A stretch of DNA of 64,000 nucleotides from Gemmatimonadota bacterium (GTDB taxonomy: Bacteria; Gemmatimonadota; Gemmatimonadetes; Gemmatimonadales; Gemmatimonadaceae). Of the stretch, positions 1 through 9,278 are shown piece after piece. Position 1 is the stretch's first letter, and each line of letters opens with the position of its first letter. The stretch lies in NCBI GenBank assembly GCA_028287305.1, contig JAQBPX010000014.1, positions 248,001 to 312,000 on the forward strand. Reading direction: 5' to 3'. Position numbers and translations under genes: made by a program. Below the pieces are notes generated by a model. It did not search any database. It saw nothing but the letters and a program-made list of their open reading frames with translations, and was not told where the DNA came from.

Positions 1-408
1 GGGATCCGGACCGGCGGCGACGCCGTCACGGTCCCAATCATCGCCCGACGTCAGGCCCGCCGCGGTGGCGAGCTCGCGGAGATCCCGCCAGAAGGACTCC
101 GGCGCGTTCCATTCCATCGAGGCGGAGATCACATCGACCGCGAGGCCGAACCCGTGCCACGTGGCCATGGCATCGGGCGACATGGTCACCACGCCCCGGC
201 CGTCGTCGTAGGTGCGGCCGAAGCCGTAGAGGAAGCGCTGGCGATCGCGCGTGCGCAGCGTCTCGGCGACGACGGGGTCATGGCCCTTCGCCTTCATCTG
301 GGCGAAGACGCGCTCGAGCGTCGCGCGGAACTTGGGCGCGAGCAGCGCGAGGTCGCGGCAGCACGCCACTTCCACGGGTGGCGTGGCCAGGTGCACAGTC
401 GTGGTCAC
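1..408 (-). CDS. Phage endolysin, M15-family peptidase (partial, C-terminus off the window)
   Basis: Peptidoglycan peptidase expected to cut the host cell wall at lysis. I translated 136 codons from a GTG at 408. The visible part has the M15 (VanY/L-alanyl-D-glutamate peptidase) layout: RTRDRQRFLYGFGRTYDDG, then HGFGLAVD with the His and Asp zinc ligands six residues apart, then a W-rich stretch ending GLTSGDDW. The last zinc histidine would lie past base 1. The GTG overlaps the TGA of the upstream membrane gene (GTGA), which fixes the start. It follows two small membrane proteins and a terminator, the usual place for a lysis cassette. Confidence 0.8.
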   Translation of the reverse strand, partial: MTTTVHLATPPVEVACCRDLALLAPKFRATLERVFAQMKAKGHDPVVAETLRTRDRQRFLYGFGRTYDDGRGVVTMSPDAMATWHGFGLAVDVISASMEWNAPESFWRDLRELATAAGLTSGDDWDRDGVAAGPDP

Positions 409-833
409 GCGGCCGCGCCTCCGATGCTGGGGCCGGAGGGACCGGAAGGCGGCTGCAGGATCTCGCGGATCTGGCCTGCCACCCAGCGAATCTGATCAGC
501 CGTCCACTGTCGATCGATCAGGCCACAGCCGAAGATGACCAGGGCGAGCACGCCCACCGCGGTGGAGATATCCACGTGGCCGTCGCTCGCGCCGGTGATG
601 CCACGCACCGCCCACGCGATCGCACCGACGATGCAGCCGATACCGATGAGGCGCGTCACGTAGGAGCGCACGACGTCGATCAGGAAGGCCGCGAAGCCGG
701 CGACGATGGCGACGCCGATCACGGTGCTGCGGTCGACCTGCCCATCCTTCCGGATATCCCACACGAACCAGACCGTCGCGAGGATGAGGAGCAGCGCTCC
801 GACCAGGTCGAGAATCGCGGCACGACGGTTCAT
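405..833 (-). CDS. Small multi-spanning membrane protein, holin candidate
   Basis: A 142-residue protein starting at ATG 833, whose start overlaps the TGA of the gene before it. It begins MNRRAAILDLVGALLLIL and has about four hydrophobic segments, roughly residues 6-23, 37-55, 60-80 and 90-110, joined by short charged turns. There is no recognisable enzymatic motif. Position directly upstream of the endolysin, with a 4-bp overlap, suggests a holin or other membrane lysis factor. That role is inference from size, topology and place; I do not recognise the family. Confidence 0.65.
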   Translation of the reverse strand: MNRRAAILDLVGALLLILATVWFVWDIRKDGQVDRSTVIGVAIVAGFAAFLIDVVRSYVTRLIGIGCIVGAIAWAVRGITGASDGHVDISTAVGVLALVIFGCGLIDRQWTADQIRWVAGQIREILQPPSGPSGPSIGGAAA

Positions 834-1276
834 GGCAGTCTCCGGGCTTGGATGATCGCGCCGCACTCCGGCGGCGCGGCGAGGGGATCGATGCGGCGGA
901 ACAGCACGCAGGTGAGGTAGATGTTGAAGTGCTGCTGCGACTGGACTTCCCGCAGCGTGCGATCGAGCTCGTCGAAGTGGGCCTCGAGCACCCGGATGCG
1001 AACGGTGCTGCTGTCGATCCGTCGAGCGAGAGCCGTGTCGCCGGCGGCCGCGGTGAGCTGCAGCGCCACCGCGGTATCGCGCGGCCCCAGGAGGCGGAAG
1101 CCCATCAGGCCGGCCACGGTGCCGAGCATTGCGGTGACGCCGGCGATCGCGCCGATCGCGGCACGAGCGCGCTTCGGCACCACGGCGAAGACGTCGCCCA
1201 TCGTGGCGCCGGGGGCGCGACGATCGTAGGGCGCGAGGGGCGGTGCCGGATCCGGCGAGTGACGCGTCGGGGGCAT
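830..1276 (-). CDS. Single-span membrane protein with coiled-coil tail, lysis module
   Basis: A 148-residue protein. Residues 1-35 are proline-rich and hydrophilic, one transmembrane segment lies near 38-62 (AIGAIAGVTAMLGTVAGLMG), and residues 75-115 are charged and helical. It is first in the lysis cassette after the tail terminator and overlaps the next gene by ATGA. An accessory lysis protein, such as a holin partner or spanin-like protein, is possible but unproven. A copy of the prophage 12-bp palindrome lies 20 bp inside its start, encoding Pro-Asp-Pro. Confidence 0.6.
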   Translation of the reverse strand: MPPTRHSPDPAPPLAPYDRRAPGATMGDVFAVVPKRARAAIGAIAGVTAMLGTVAGLMGFRLLGPRDTAVALQLTAAAGDTALARRIDSSTVRIRVLEAHFDELDRTLREVQSQQHFNIYLTCVLFRRIDPLAAPPECGAIIQARRLP

Positions 1277-1302
1277 GGCGAGAGGGCAAACGGTGGGGGT
1301 AC

Positions 1303-1356
1303 AAAAAAGCCGCGGCGCTCAGGCCGCCCCGGAAGGGCGGTGCAGAGCGCCGCGGC
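1303..1356 (-). terminator. Rho-independent terminator after the tail operon
   Basis: On the minus strand an 11-bp arm, GCCGCGGCGCT (1346-1356), pairs with 1309-1319 around an inner GC-rich hairpin and is followed by six T residues (1303-1308). It lies between the tail hub gene, which ends at 1436, and the lysis cassette, so it would stop late tail transcription. Confidence 0.85.
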
Positions 1357-1435
1357 ACACGCGGCATTAGTCATCTCCCGCCAGTGCGCGGGTCTCCTGC
1401 AACGTACGTAATGACGGGCCCACTCGCCAGCAGAA

Positions 1436-4006
1436 TTACAGCAGCTGCGAGAGGCGCTTCGCCTTGGTACTGAGCGTCACCGTGGTGTTCTGTGGTTCGA
1501 GGTAGTCCCGGTCCAGCTGCATCACTCGTGCGGTAGTGTCAAAGGCGGCGTCGGCGTCGAGGACCCGCACGTACCCGCCGAGAGTCACGGCGTCATTCGC
1601 CCACGTGGTGGGATTGAGTCGCTCGAGATCCACGAACGACTGGCTGATCTCGATCGGCGGCGTGCTCACATCGCGCAGCACCAGGTTGGCGCTCTGCCAG
1701 AGGCGCGCGGCGTCGCCGTATTCGGTGACCGGCGGCGCCACCGGTGCGAGCCAGAGCATCGCGGCATCGAGGTAGCAATCCAGATCGATCGGGTTGCCAG
1801 AGGTCTCGTTGAGGCGCAGCACGAAGCCATCCGTCACGAGCGAAGCGATCTCCACCCCGTTGATCACCAGGTCGAGCCACTGGCCTGCTGCGACCAGCGT
1901 GGACCCGGCCGGCGGTGCGGAATGATTCGTCGGCGCCACTTCCACCTTCGCGAGGATGTTGAGCGCAGTGCCGTTCCGATAGGAGAGCTCGACCTTCACG
2001 CCCAGGTCGCCGGAGAACACCGGGAAGAGCAGTCGCACGCGTGCCGATATCTGATGCGCCTCGAGGCTCGGCGTCGCGAACGCGGCCGGCGTCTCGACCT
2101 GGGCGGCACCGCCGGCAGCGCGGCGAAGCGGCAGCAGCCAGGAGGCGCCGCCGTACATCGTGAACAGCGGCGACGTCGTGCGTTGCGTGGCCACGCCAGT
2201 GCTGTTGACGACGACGGTCCAGCCGTCGGGAGGCGTGGTCGCGATGCCTGTCCAGTCGCGCATCCAAGGGTTGGGGATGAGCTGCGCCTCACCGCGCGGC
2301 AGCTCGGCCGAGACTACCTGAATCTTGGGCGCCCCGGCCGCGCCGCCGTACGCGACACGGTCCGCGGGCGACTCGAGGAAGTAGGGCAGCGGGCCGTTGC
2401 CCCACGGCACGGTGATCTCCACCAGGTCACTGGTCGTCACGCCGTTCGCATCGACGTCCATCGTGTCGGCCGCGGCCACCGAGGAGGCGACGATGAACGT
2501 TCCCGCCTGCGGGCGATACACGCGGATCCACCCGGCAGCGTTGGTGATGATGCATGTACCCGAGCTGTACTTGCGGCGCACCGCGATGCGATGGTTGACC
2601 GCATCCACCGCCGTCACCACGCCTACGTAGTTCAGCTTCGCGTACGGCGCCGCGTTGTTAGAGCCCGCGACAATCACGTCGCCGATCGCGACCGGTCCGG
2701 CGCCGAAGGTCACCGTGGTGGTCAGGTACCGCTCGGGCCAGTTGATGCCGTCGATCGTGAAGGCGAGCGAGCCGAGATAGGCGTACCGCACGAGCACTCG
2801 ATCGACGTGCTGGCCGTCCACGGCCACGACGTCGCCGACCGCGTTGCTGTAGTTGCCCTTCACCGTGAGGTGCTTCGGATTCGCGCCTCCGACCGCCGTG
2901 ATCTCTACCAGCCCATTGAGACCGCCAGCTGCCCCGTCGATGCCATAGGTGGGATCCTGACACCAGTAGCCCACGCGGGACAGCGGCTCACTCAGGCGAA
3001 AGGCCACCATCTCGCCGGCGGCGATATCGGACACGTCGAGCAGCGTGACCGTCTGCAGCTGCTCGTCGCATCCCTGTACCTGAAAGGTGCGGCCCGACTT
3101 CACGCGCTCGAGGAACCACTGGCCCGGCCTGGAGTTCTTCAGCTGATCGACGAACGCCAGCGGGCCCGCGCCGGCGTTGAGGTCGGCGAGCGTGAGCTTC
3201 TTCGTGCCGCCGTTCACGTTGGTCACCTTCCAGCGCGCGCGCCCAATCGTGGCCTCGAGGCCCGCGACGTCCGCGGTCCCCTTGGGGATCGCCCGCGTGA
3301 CCTGTTCGAGCCGCGAGGGACCATGTCCCAGCGCCGTGAGGTTCCGCGTGAGCGAGAGGCGCGGCATGACGGCCCCGGCGCCGATCTGGGTGAGCAGGTC
3401 GATCTTGTAGTCCACGGCGCCGTTGCGCCGGATCCGGAGCTCGCAGAATACGCCCGCCTTCCGCACCGCACTCACGATCGCACGAAGGACCTCGAGCGGC
3501 GAGTTCCACGTGCCCGCGAGATCGATCGTTACCGTCGGATCGATGGTGCCTCGCGTGAACCAGGTGAGCCCCTCGGCGGCGAGCGCGGCGACGACGAAGG
3601 TATCGACCGCCTGCGTCGGCGTGATGCCCGCGGCGCCGATCGTGAAGCTGGGCGTACCGCCACTCTGGAACGTCACGCAGAAGGCTGCGTCGGCGAGATC
3701 AATCAACACCGCCTGCGCCTGCACCGTGCAGACCGCCGGGCCGAGCCCCTTGGCGTCCGTCGCGCTGACGATGCGCCACTCGGTGAACGTCGCCTGGTCG
3801 TCGAGCGGGACCACGCGAACGACCCGCCCCGACGTGAGCAGCGGCCGGATCCGGCTGTTGTCGGGCAGGGTGAGCGTGAGTGACTCCTCGCTCTCGATCG
3901 CGAGGGTGGCGCGCGCCGACTGGACGTCCGGGATGAAGTCGAGCCGGACGCCCGAGGCGCAGGCCAGGTCCGACCAGATCTCGCAGCGCGCGTTCCCGTC
4001 GCGCAT
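1436..4006 (-). CDS. Phage tail hub / tail tip protein (Tal-like)
   Basis: An 856-residue protein immediately after the Dit-like gene; its ATG at 4006 abuts the TAG of that gene. The N-terminal ~230 residues look like the tail-associated hub domain of siphoviruses (SARATLAIESEESLTLTLP, then a region with alternating strands and PLEVLRAIVSAVRKAG). The middle and C-terminal parts have repeated beta-rich segments and a domain near 590-760 resembling a carbohydrate-binding jelly roll. It probably forms the tail tip and may contact the host surface. Family membership is inferred from gene order and fold-like features, not from a sharp signature. Confidence 0.65.
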   Translation of the reverse strand: MRDGNARCEIWSDLACASGVRLDFIPDVQSARATLAIESEESLTLTLPDNSRIRPLLTSGRVVRVVPLDDQATFTEWRIVSATDAKGLGPAVCTVQAQAVLIDLADAAFCVTFQSGGTPSFTIGAAGITPTQAVDTFVVAALAAEGLTWFTRGTIDPTVTIDLAGTWNSPLEVLRAIVSAVRKAGVFCELRIRRNGAVDYKIDLLTQIGAGAVMPRLSLTRNLTALGHGPSRLEQVTRAIPKGTADVAGLEATIGRARWKVTNVNGGTKKLTLADLNAGAGPLAFVDQLKNSRPGQWFLERVKSGRTFQVQGCDEQLQTVTLLDVSDIAAGEMVAFRLSEPLSRVGYWCQDPTYGIDGAAGGLNGLVEITAVGGANPKHLTVKGNYSNAVGDVVAVDGQHVDRVLVRYAYLGSLAFTIDGINWPERYLTTTVTFGAGPVAIGDVIVAGSNNAAPYAKLNYVGVVTAVDAVNHRIAVRRKYSSGTCIITNAAGWIRVYRPQAGTFIVASSVAAADTMDVDANGVTTSDLVEITVPWGNGPLPYFLESPADRVAYGGAAGAPKIQVVSAELPRGEAQLIPNPWMRDWTGIATTPPDGWTVVVNSTGVATQRTTSPLFTMYGGASWLLPLRRAAGGAAQVETPAAFATPSLEAHQISARVRLLFPVFSGDLGVKVELSYRNGTALNILAKVEVAPTNHSAPPAGSTLVAAGQWLDLVINGVEIASLVTDGFVLRLNETSGNPIDLDCYLDAAMLWLAPVAPPVTEYGDAARLWQSANLVLRDVSTPPIEISQSFVDLERLNPTTWANDAVTLGGYVRVLDADAAFDTTARVMQLDRDYLEPQNTTVTLSTKAKRLSQLL

Positions 4007-4798
4007 CTACTCCCACCCTCGCGTGTAGACGATCTCTCCGGTGCCGCCCGAGAGCGTGAGCGTCGGCCAGCTGGCGTTCGGGAAGTCCCCGTCCGTCGCC
4101 TTGAGGCGAAAGAAGTCCCCCGAGGTGAGGTCGGCTGCCGGGTTCGCCTGCGGCACGCCGGCGAGCAGGCGCGTGATCTTCGTGAGGGCGAGGTCGATCT
4201 CGATCGTGCCCGTCGCGCCGAGATTGCGGGTGAAGCCAAGCGTGGCGCGCACGACGCCCAGGTAGTCACGGTACGTGACCACCGGATCCACGACGGCGCC
4301 GAAGATTCGGATGATGCCGGTGGACGTCCCAGTTCCGAGCGGCACTGCGGCCGCCACGTTGCTGAGCGCCACCGTGGTGGTGGCGGTGTCGTACGCGACC
4401 GGGTCGTAGCACTGGAGCGTGACCTTGAGGTCCGCGTCCCGCGCGATGAACGCTGGTCCGGCGAAGGAGACCGTGAACCGCGTGCGCCGAGCGGTCCATG
4501 CGCGCGCGGCCTGATCCACGCGGCGCACGGACACGAGCCCGGCACCGAAGATCGCCTTCAACACATCCAGCCTCGTGAGCAGGTCCGCGTTGGAGGAGCC
4601 ACGCACCACGCCCGCGAGCTCGATGGTCCGGGGCTGCCCGGCAACCGGCGCGCCGGTCAGCACCGCGCCGAGTCGATCGACAAGGGTGAGGGTGGGATCC
4701 GCGAGTTCCACGGCATCCCACGGTCCGGCGAGCGACTCGATGCGGAACCCGAGCTGCTCGACGTCCTGGTTGTTGAGGTAGATCGATGGCGTCGGCAT
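4007..4798 (-). CDS. Distal tail protein (Dit-like)
   Basis: A 263-residue protein from ATG 4798, four bases after the tape-measure stop. The N-terminus (YLNNQDVEQLGFRIESLAG) and the central beta-rich segment with an early RxxFTVSF strand resemble siphovirus distal tail proteins, which cap the tail tube and hold the tip complex. The position between tape measure and tail hub is the standard Dit position. The C-terminal half, about residues 170-263, would be the galectin-like domain typical of Dit proteins, inferred from length only. Confidence 0.7.
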   Translation of the reverse strand: MPTPSIYLNNQDVEQLGFRIESLAGPWDAVELADPTLTLVDRLGAVLTGAPVAGQPRTIELAGVVRGSSNADLLTRLDVLKAIFGAGLVSVRRVDQAARAWTARRTRFTVSFAGPAFIARDADLKVTLQCYDPVAYDTATTTVALSNVAAAVPLGTGTSTGIIRIFGAVVDPVVTYRDYLGVVRATLGFTRNLGATGTIEIDLALTKITRLLAGVPQANPAADLTSGDFFRLKATDGDFPNASWPTLTLSGGTGEIVYTRGWE

Positions 4799-4802
4799 GG
4801 GC

Positions 4803-7800
4803 TCAGCTGAAGGGGCGTTCTACGTTGCCGGCGAGCAGCTGCTGTGCCCGCAAGCGCTTGCCGAGTTCCTGGTCCACCGTCTCTACGAGCTGCTTCTCGA
4901 AGGCCTGCGCCAGCGTGCGACCGAGGATCGCCGTCTGGGCGGCGTCGATCTCCTTGCCGTTCAGGTAGAAGCTCGCGTTGGAGTAGTCCGCATTCACCGT
5001 GAGCTGGATCGGGCTGCCGGATCCGGCGAGGAGCGCGCTCGGGTAGGCCGGGACCGTGAAGGCAGGCGCACTGAACATCTGCGCCAGCAGCGACTGAATC
5101 TCCGGCAGCGGATCGGTGTTGATCGCGATGGCCTGGAGGAAGTCCGCCATGCGGGTGCCGGTCACTTCGGTGAGGCTCTGCGCCGCATTGGTGATTGCGG
5201 ACGTCGCACCCTCCGCGGCGGCAGGCGCAGCGGCATCCCCTGGGAGAGGCGCCGCCCCTGGGATCGCGCGCAGCGCGCGCAGGATGTCCACGATCTGCTG
5301 CGTCTGGTCCTCGTTGCCCCTCCCTGCGGCGTAGAGATCCTGCAGCGCCTTCACCGCCTTGGCACGACCCGCATCCGTGGTGAGGTCGCTGTCGCCGATC
5401 GCGTTGCGGATTGCCTCCGACGCGCTCTCATAGAGCGCGCTGATCGCCTGCGCGCGCTTCTGAGGGTCATCGATCTGGAACACCTCGAAGTCGGTCTCCA
5501 GCTGCGATCGCGCCGCGGACAGCTGCTGAGCCGCCGTCAGGATCCCAGCCGTCACGGCCGTAGCGCCGGTATGCAGCTCGAGCAGCGCCGCAATCAGATC
5601 CTCGATCGAGAGCGCGCCCAGCTGCACCGAATCAGGGGCTTCCTGAATCTGCTTGAAGAGGGCCCTGATCCGCTCCTCGAGCGTGGCCACGTCCGTTGCC
5701 TTGGACGTGTCGAGGCCATCGAGCAGCTGCTTGATCGCCGGAGACGCACCGCCGTACAGTGCACCGGCTTTCGCCAAACGCTCCGATGCCGTCGAGTCGA
5801 AGAGGTCGAGCTCCTGCTGCAGCCGCTGCTTCGCCGACTGGAACTGCTCAGCCGGGGACTTCTCGCCGGTGATCGCGTTCACCAGTCCCATGATCTGTTC
5901 GATCACTTGGAGGAACTGGTCACCAGTCAGGCCGCCGAGGGCGCCGCTAGGCAGCAGCTCCCCGCCACTCTGCATGGCGGTGAATAGCACCTTGATCTCA
6001 TCGGAGAGGCGCTTGAGGTCGGTCGCCTTGCTGAGATCGAGACCTGCAAAGATCGAGGCGACACCATCGGACAATCCACCGAAGAGGTCGCGGATGCGCT
6101 TCAACTGCTCAGTATTCGAAGCTTGGCCGAAGATCTTCGACTCGGCGTCGAGCTGGGCCATCTTGCCCGTGAAATCGTCGCCGAACTCGGCGAGCCGCAG
6201 CCCGGTGTGGCGGAGCTGCTCGTCAAGCTGACGTAGGGATTCAACAGTGCCATCCACGGTGACGCCCACGGACGCGCCGATGCGTTGAAGCTCGGCGAGT
6301 TCGGCTACCGAAAGGCCAGTAGTAGTAGGCCGACCGTTGATGAGTTGATCCCGGACCTTGTTCGGGCCCGTCACCGCATAGTTCAATCCACGAGTGAGCA
6401 GCGCCTCAGCGGCGCTGACGTCACGAGGCGTGAGGTTGAGAGCTGTGCCGAGGAACCCTGCCTTCTGCGTAAGCTCGAGGATTGCCTTGGTGTTCGCGGC
6501 GATAGTCTCCCGATGCGCCTTCTCCTCGGGCGACTCTTGATTGCCGAGAATCCCTGAGAGCGCCTGCACAATTGCAATTCCACCCCCTACGATGGAACCG
6601 ATAGAGGCGATCTTGCCGGCTGTATCTAGGGCGCCCCAGCCATTTGTAACCTGCTTGGTTGCTGAATCCGTAGACTGCGCGGAGCGGATCTTCGCGATAG
6701 CGCCGGCGACCTGGGCGGTGCTGGACAACATCGCCGCCAGCTCCTTGTTGCCATTCGCGAACACTTGCACCAGCCCGTACGCAGCGCTCGCTGCAGCCTC
6801 AGTAACCGTGGCGATGCGGCCCATCTTGTCATGCTGCTCGCTCAGGATCTTCGCGAGATCCTTGTCTGCACCAAGCTCCTCGAGCAGGACCTTGAGGCGC
6901 GCCGCCTCCATGTCCTTGATCTTCTTCTCATAGTCGAGCCGCTCCACGCTACCCGGCTGCGTTGATGCGCGCTTCTGGTAGAGCGCGACGATCTGATCGT
7001 CGAGGCCGCGACGCGCGCCAGCGCTGGGATTGGAATCGGCATTGAACTGCTGCAGCGCCTGGTCGGCCGTCTCGATGGCCGCGGTGGCGTCAATGAAGTC
7101 TTGCCGGATCCGGCGCGCTGACTCGAGCTGCGCACCTGAGGCGCCTTCCTGTCGCATCTTCTCCAGCAAGCGATCGAGCGCCAGGGTCAGGTTGTCGACT
7201 TGCGACGCGGTGGAGTCGACCAAGAGGTCATCCATTTGCGCCTGCATCGCGGCCGCCATCTCCCGCCGGGCAATCATCACCTTGGAGACCAACGCATCCA
7301 CCTGCGCCTTCGTATCCGCCTCGAAGCGTGACACTGCCTCCGGCGCAGCACCGTCGCTCTTCATCTCACGGAGCTTCTGCGCCGCGCTCTTCTGGAACTC
7401 GGCCAGCTTCGCGAGCGCCTGGTCCACGCCGCTCTGCGCACCGCCGGAGATCCCCGCCGCGAGGTTGTTAGCGATCTCCGCTTCCAGGTCCTCCGACGCC
7501 TTGCGCCACTTCTCAGCGATCGCGAGCCGCTTCGCTTTCTCCTCTGCCGTCTCCGGGAGTACGAGTTTCTTGGTAGCGGCAGGACCGCCACTCACCTCTA
7601 ATGCACTCGTTAGACCCCGGCGCTCGGCCTCCGCTGCGATGGCGTGCAGGTTCGCCTGAACGGTCGCGAGGTTCTGCGCGGCGACAGCTCCGGTAGTGGC
7701 GAGGATTCCAAGCCCACGCTGCAGCGCGAGGAGATCGCTCGCCGAGAGGGACCCGAGGCGCGAGGATGACAACGCTGCGGCCTCTCCGCCGCCGCCCACG

Positions 7801-9278
7801 ATTTCACCGAGCGACTGGCCGAGTTCCTCCCGCGCGGCCCGCCGGCCGCTGAGGGTCAGCTGTCCCCGTCCGGTGCGCAGGAGACTGGCAGCCAGCCCAT
7901 CGACCGCGCTCACCTTGGTGGTGCGCAGATCATCGTCGTACGCGCCCATCAGCGCCAGCAGCCGCTCCATGCCCTTGATCGCCGTTGGCAGGATGGCGGT
8001 GCCCAGCTCCTCGAGTTCCTTGCTGAAGGTCTCCTTCAGCCGAATGCCCGCGCGGTCGGCGCCGTCACGAACGCCATTGGCGCGCTTTTCTAGTTCCTCC
8101 ATCGCGGTGGAGGAGATCTTCGCCTTACTCGCCAGCTCCTTGAGGCCAGTCGCATCCAGCGTCTTGAGGATCTGACCCACCTGCCTCGCGTTGCGGCCGC
8201 TGTCGAGCAGCGTGACGATGGCGCGGGTGGTCGTGTCGAAGTCGCCGCCGAGCTTCTGGATGCCGGGGGCCGCAGCCTGCATCGCATCGAAGAGACTCTC
8301 GATGTCCACACGGCCCTTCGCAGCGGACAACATCGCGGCGAGCGACTTCGTCATGTCGCCGGTCTGGATCTGGAACAGATCCCCGACCTGGTCCATGCCG
8401 GTGGCGATTGCGTGGATGTCACCGCCGGTCGCATCGGCAAGCAGCGCCGCGGCCCGAATGCGCTCCTCGAGCTCGGCGGTACCGGACACACCCAGGTGCG
8501 CGAGCTCCTCGGCGACGCCGCGGACATCAGCGCGCACGCGTCCCGAGAGGCTCGAGACCGCCTCGATCTCCCGCTTCACGCCCTCGAGGCCATCGGAGCC
8601 GGTCGGCAGATTCGCGCCGATGCGACGCATGGCACCGTCCCATTCGCCGGCGGCGATGATGGACTTACCCGTCAGCGCGAGCAGAGCCGCGCCGGCGATC
8701 GCAATGCCAGCTGCAGCCTTCGGCCCGATCGAGGACATGCTGAGCATGCCCTTCTCCGCTCCCTTGAGCTCCGCCTGGGCGGCGTCCGCGGTGCGCTCGA
8801 GATCCACCAGCGCCGACTCCATGTCCTGAATGGAGAGCGCGCCCTTCTTCACGGTGTCGGGCGACTTCTGGATGGTCGCGTAGAGCTGCTCGAGCTGCTG
8901 CGAAAAGGCGCCGATGCCCTTCTTGGTGTCGAGGTTCGCGCCCTTGAAGAGATCCTCGATGGCGGGCGCCTGGGCGCTGTACAGCTTCCCGAGCTGCGCG
9001 AGCTTCGCGGGGCCCTTCGTGTCGAACACCTCGAAATCACGCAGCATCTTCGCGCGCGCGGCCGCGAGCTTGTCCGACATCTGCCCCACGCCCGCAACCA
9101 CGCGCGAAGTCGCGGCCTCGACCCCGGTACCCATCGCCTCGGCCGCCGGCGCGATGTCCTTGAGGCTCGCTTCGAACCGATTGAGCTTCTTCTCCGCAGA
9201 CGCGAGCTTGGCCTCGAGCTCGATGGTCCGGGCGTCCATCTCGGTGACGAGCGTCTGGACCGTCGTCGAGGTGCTCAC
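4803..9278 (-). CDS. Tail tape measure protein
   Basis: A 1,491-residue protein starting at GTG 9278, overlapping the stop of the gene before it. It is mostly helical, with heptad-like charged stretches, and has a hydrophobic segment near 188-205 (AAAGIAIAGAALLALTG), as tape measures do. Its length sets tail length during assembly. It contains about four diverged copies of a 90-residue unit near residues 71-165, 1040-1130, 1154-1235 and 1250-1330, sharing a D-F/L-x-x-F-D start, an L-Y-x-x-A-x-x-AI core and a GALSI-x-D end. Part of the gene (about 6,300-6,900) is visibly less GC-rich than the rest. Confidence 0.9.
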   Translation of the reverse strand: MSTSTTVQTLVTEMDARTIELEAKLASAEKKLNRFEASLKDIAPAAEAMGTGVEAATSRVVAGVGQMSDKLAAARAKMLRDFEVFDTKGPAKLAQLGKLYSAQAPAIEDLFKGANLDTKKGIGAFSQQLEQLYATIQKSPDTVKKGALSIQDMESALVDLERTADAAQAELKGAEKGMLSMSSIGPKAAAGIAIAGAALLALTGKSIIAAGEWDGAMRRIGANLPTGSDGLEGVKREIEAVSSLSGRVRADVRGVAEELAHLGVSGTAELEERIRAAALLADATGGDIHAIATGMDQVGDLFQIQTGDMTKSLAAMLSAAKGRVDIESLFDAMQAAAPGIQKLGGDFDTTTRAIVTLLDSGRNARQVGQILKTLDATGLKELASKAKISSTAMEELEKRANGVRDGADRAGIRLKETFSKELEELGTAILPTAIKGMERLLALMGAYDDDLRTTKVSAVDGLAASLLRTGRGQLTLSGRRAAREELGQSLGEIVGGGGEAAALSSSRLGSLSASDLLALQRGLGILATTGAVAAQNLATVQANLHAIAAEAERRGLTSALEVSGGPAATKKLVLPETAEEKAKRLAIAEKWRKASEDLEAEIANNLAAGISGGAQSGVDQALAKLAEFQKSAAQKLREMKSDGAAPEAVSRFEADTKAQVDALVSKVMIARREMAAAMQAQMDDLLVDSTASQVDNLTLALDRLLEKMRQEGASGAQLESARRIRQDFIDATAAIETADQALQQFNADSNPSAGARRGLDDQIVALYQKRASTQPGSVERLDYEKKIKDMEAARLKVLLEELGADKDLAKILSEQHDKMGRIATVTEAAASAAYGLVQVFANGNKELAAMLSSTAQVAGAIAKIRSAQSTDSATKQVTNGWGALDTAGKIASIGSIVGGGIAIVQALSGILGNQESPEEKAHRETIAANTKAILELTQKAGFLGTALNLTPRDVSAAEALLTRGLNYAVTGPNKVRDQLINGRPTTTGLSVAELAELQRIGASVGVTVDGTVESLRQLDEQLRHTGLRLAEFGDDFTGKMAQLDAESKIFGQASNTEQLKRIRDLFGGLSDGVASIFAGLDLSKATDLKRLSDEIKVLFTAMQSGGELLPSGALGGLTGDQFLQVIEQIMGLVNAITGEKSPAEQFQSAKQRLQQELDLFDSTASERLAKAGALYGGASPAIKQLLDGLDTSKATDVATLEERIRALFKQIQEAPDSVQLGALSIEDLIAALLELHTGATAVTAGILTAAQQLSAARSQLETDFEVFQIDDPQKRAQAISALYESASEAIRNAIGDSDLTTDAGRAKAVKALQDLYAAGRGNEDQTQQIVDILRALRAIPGAAPLPGDAAAPAAAEGATSAITNAAQSLTEVTGTRMADFLQAIAINTDPLPEIQSLLAQMFSAPAFTVPAYPSALLAGSGSPIQLTVNADYSNASFYLNGKEIDAAQTAILGRTLAQAFEKQLVETVDQELGKRLRAQQLLAGNVERPFS

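Noticed and set aside
1922-3883. Long plus-strand reading frame opposite the tail hub gene
   Set aside because: Arg/His/Ala-rich with no fold-like pattern; it is the complement of a convincing tail gene, as usual in GC-rich DNA.
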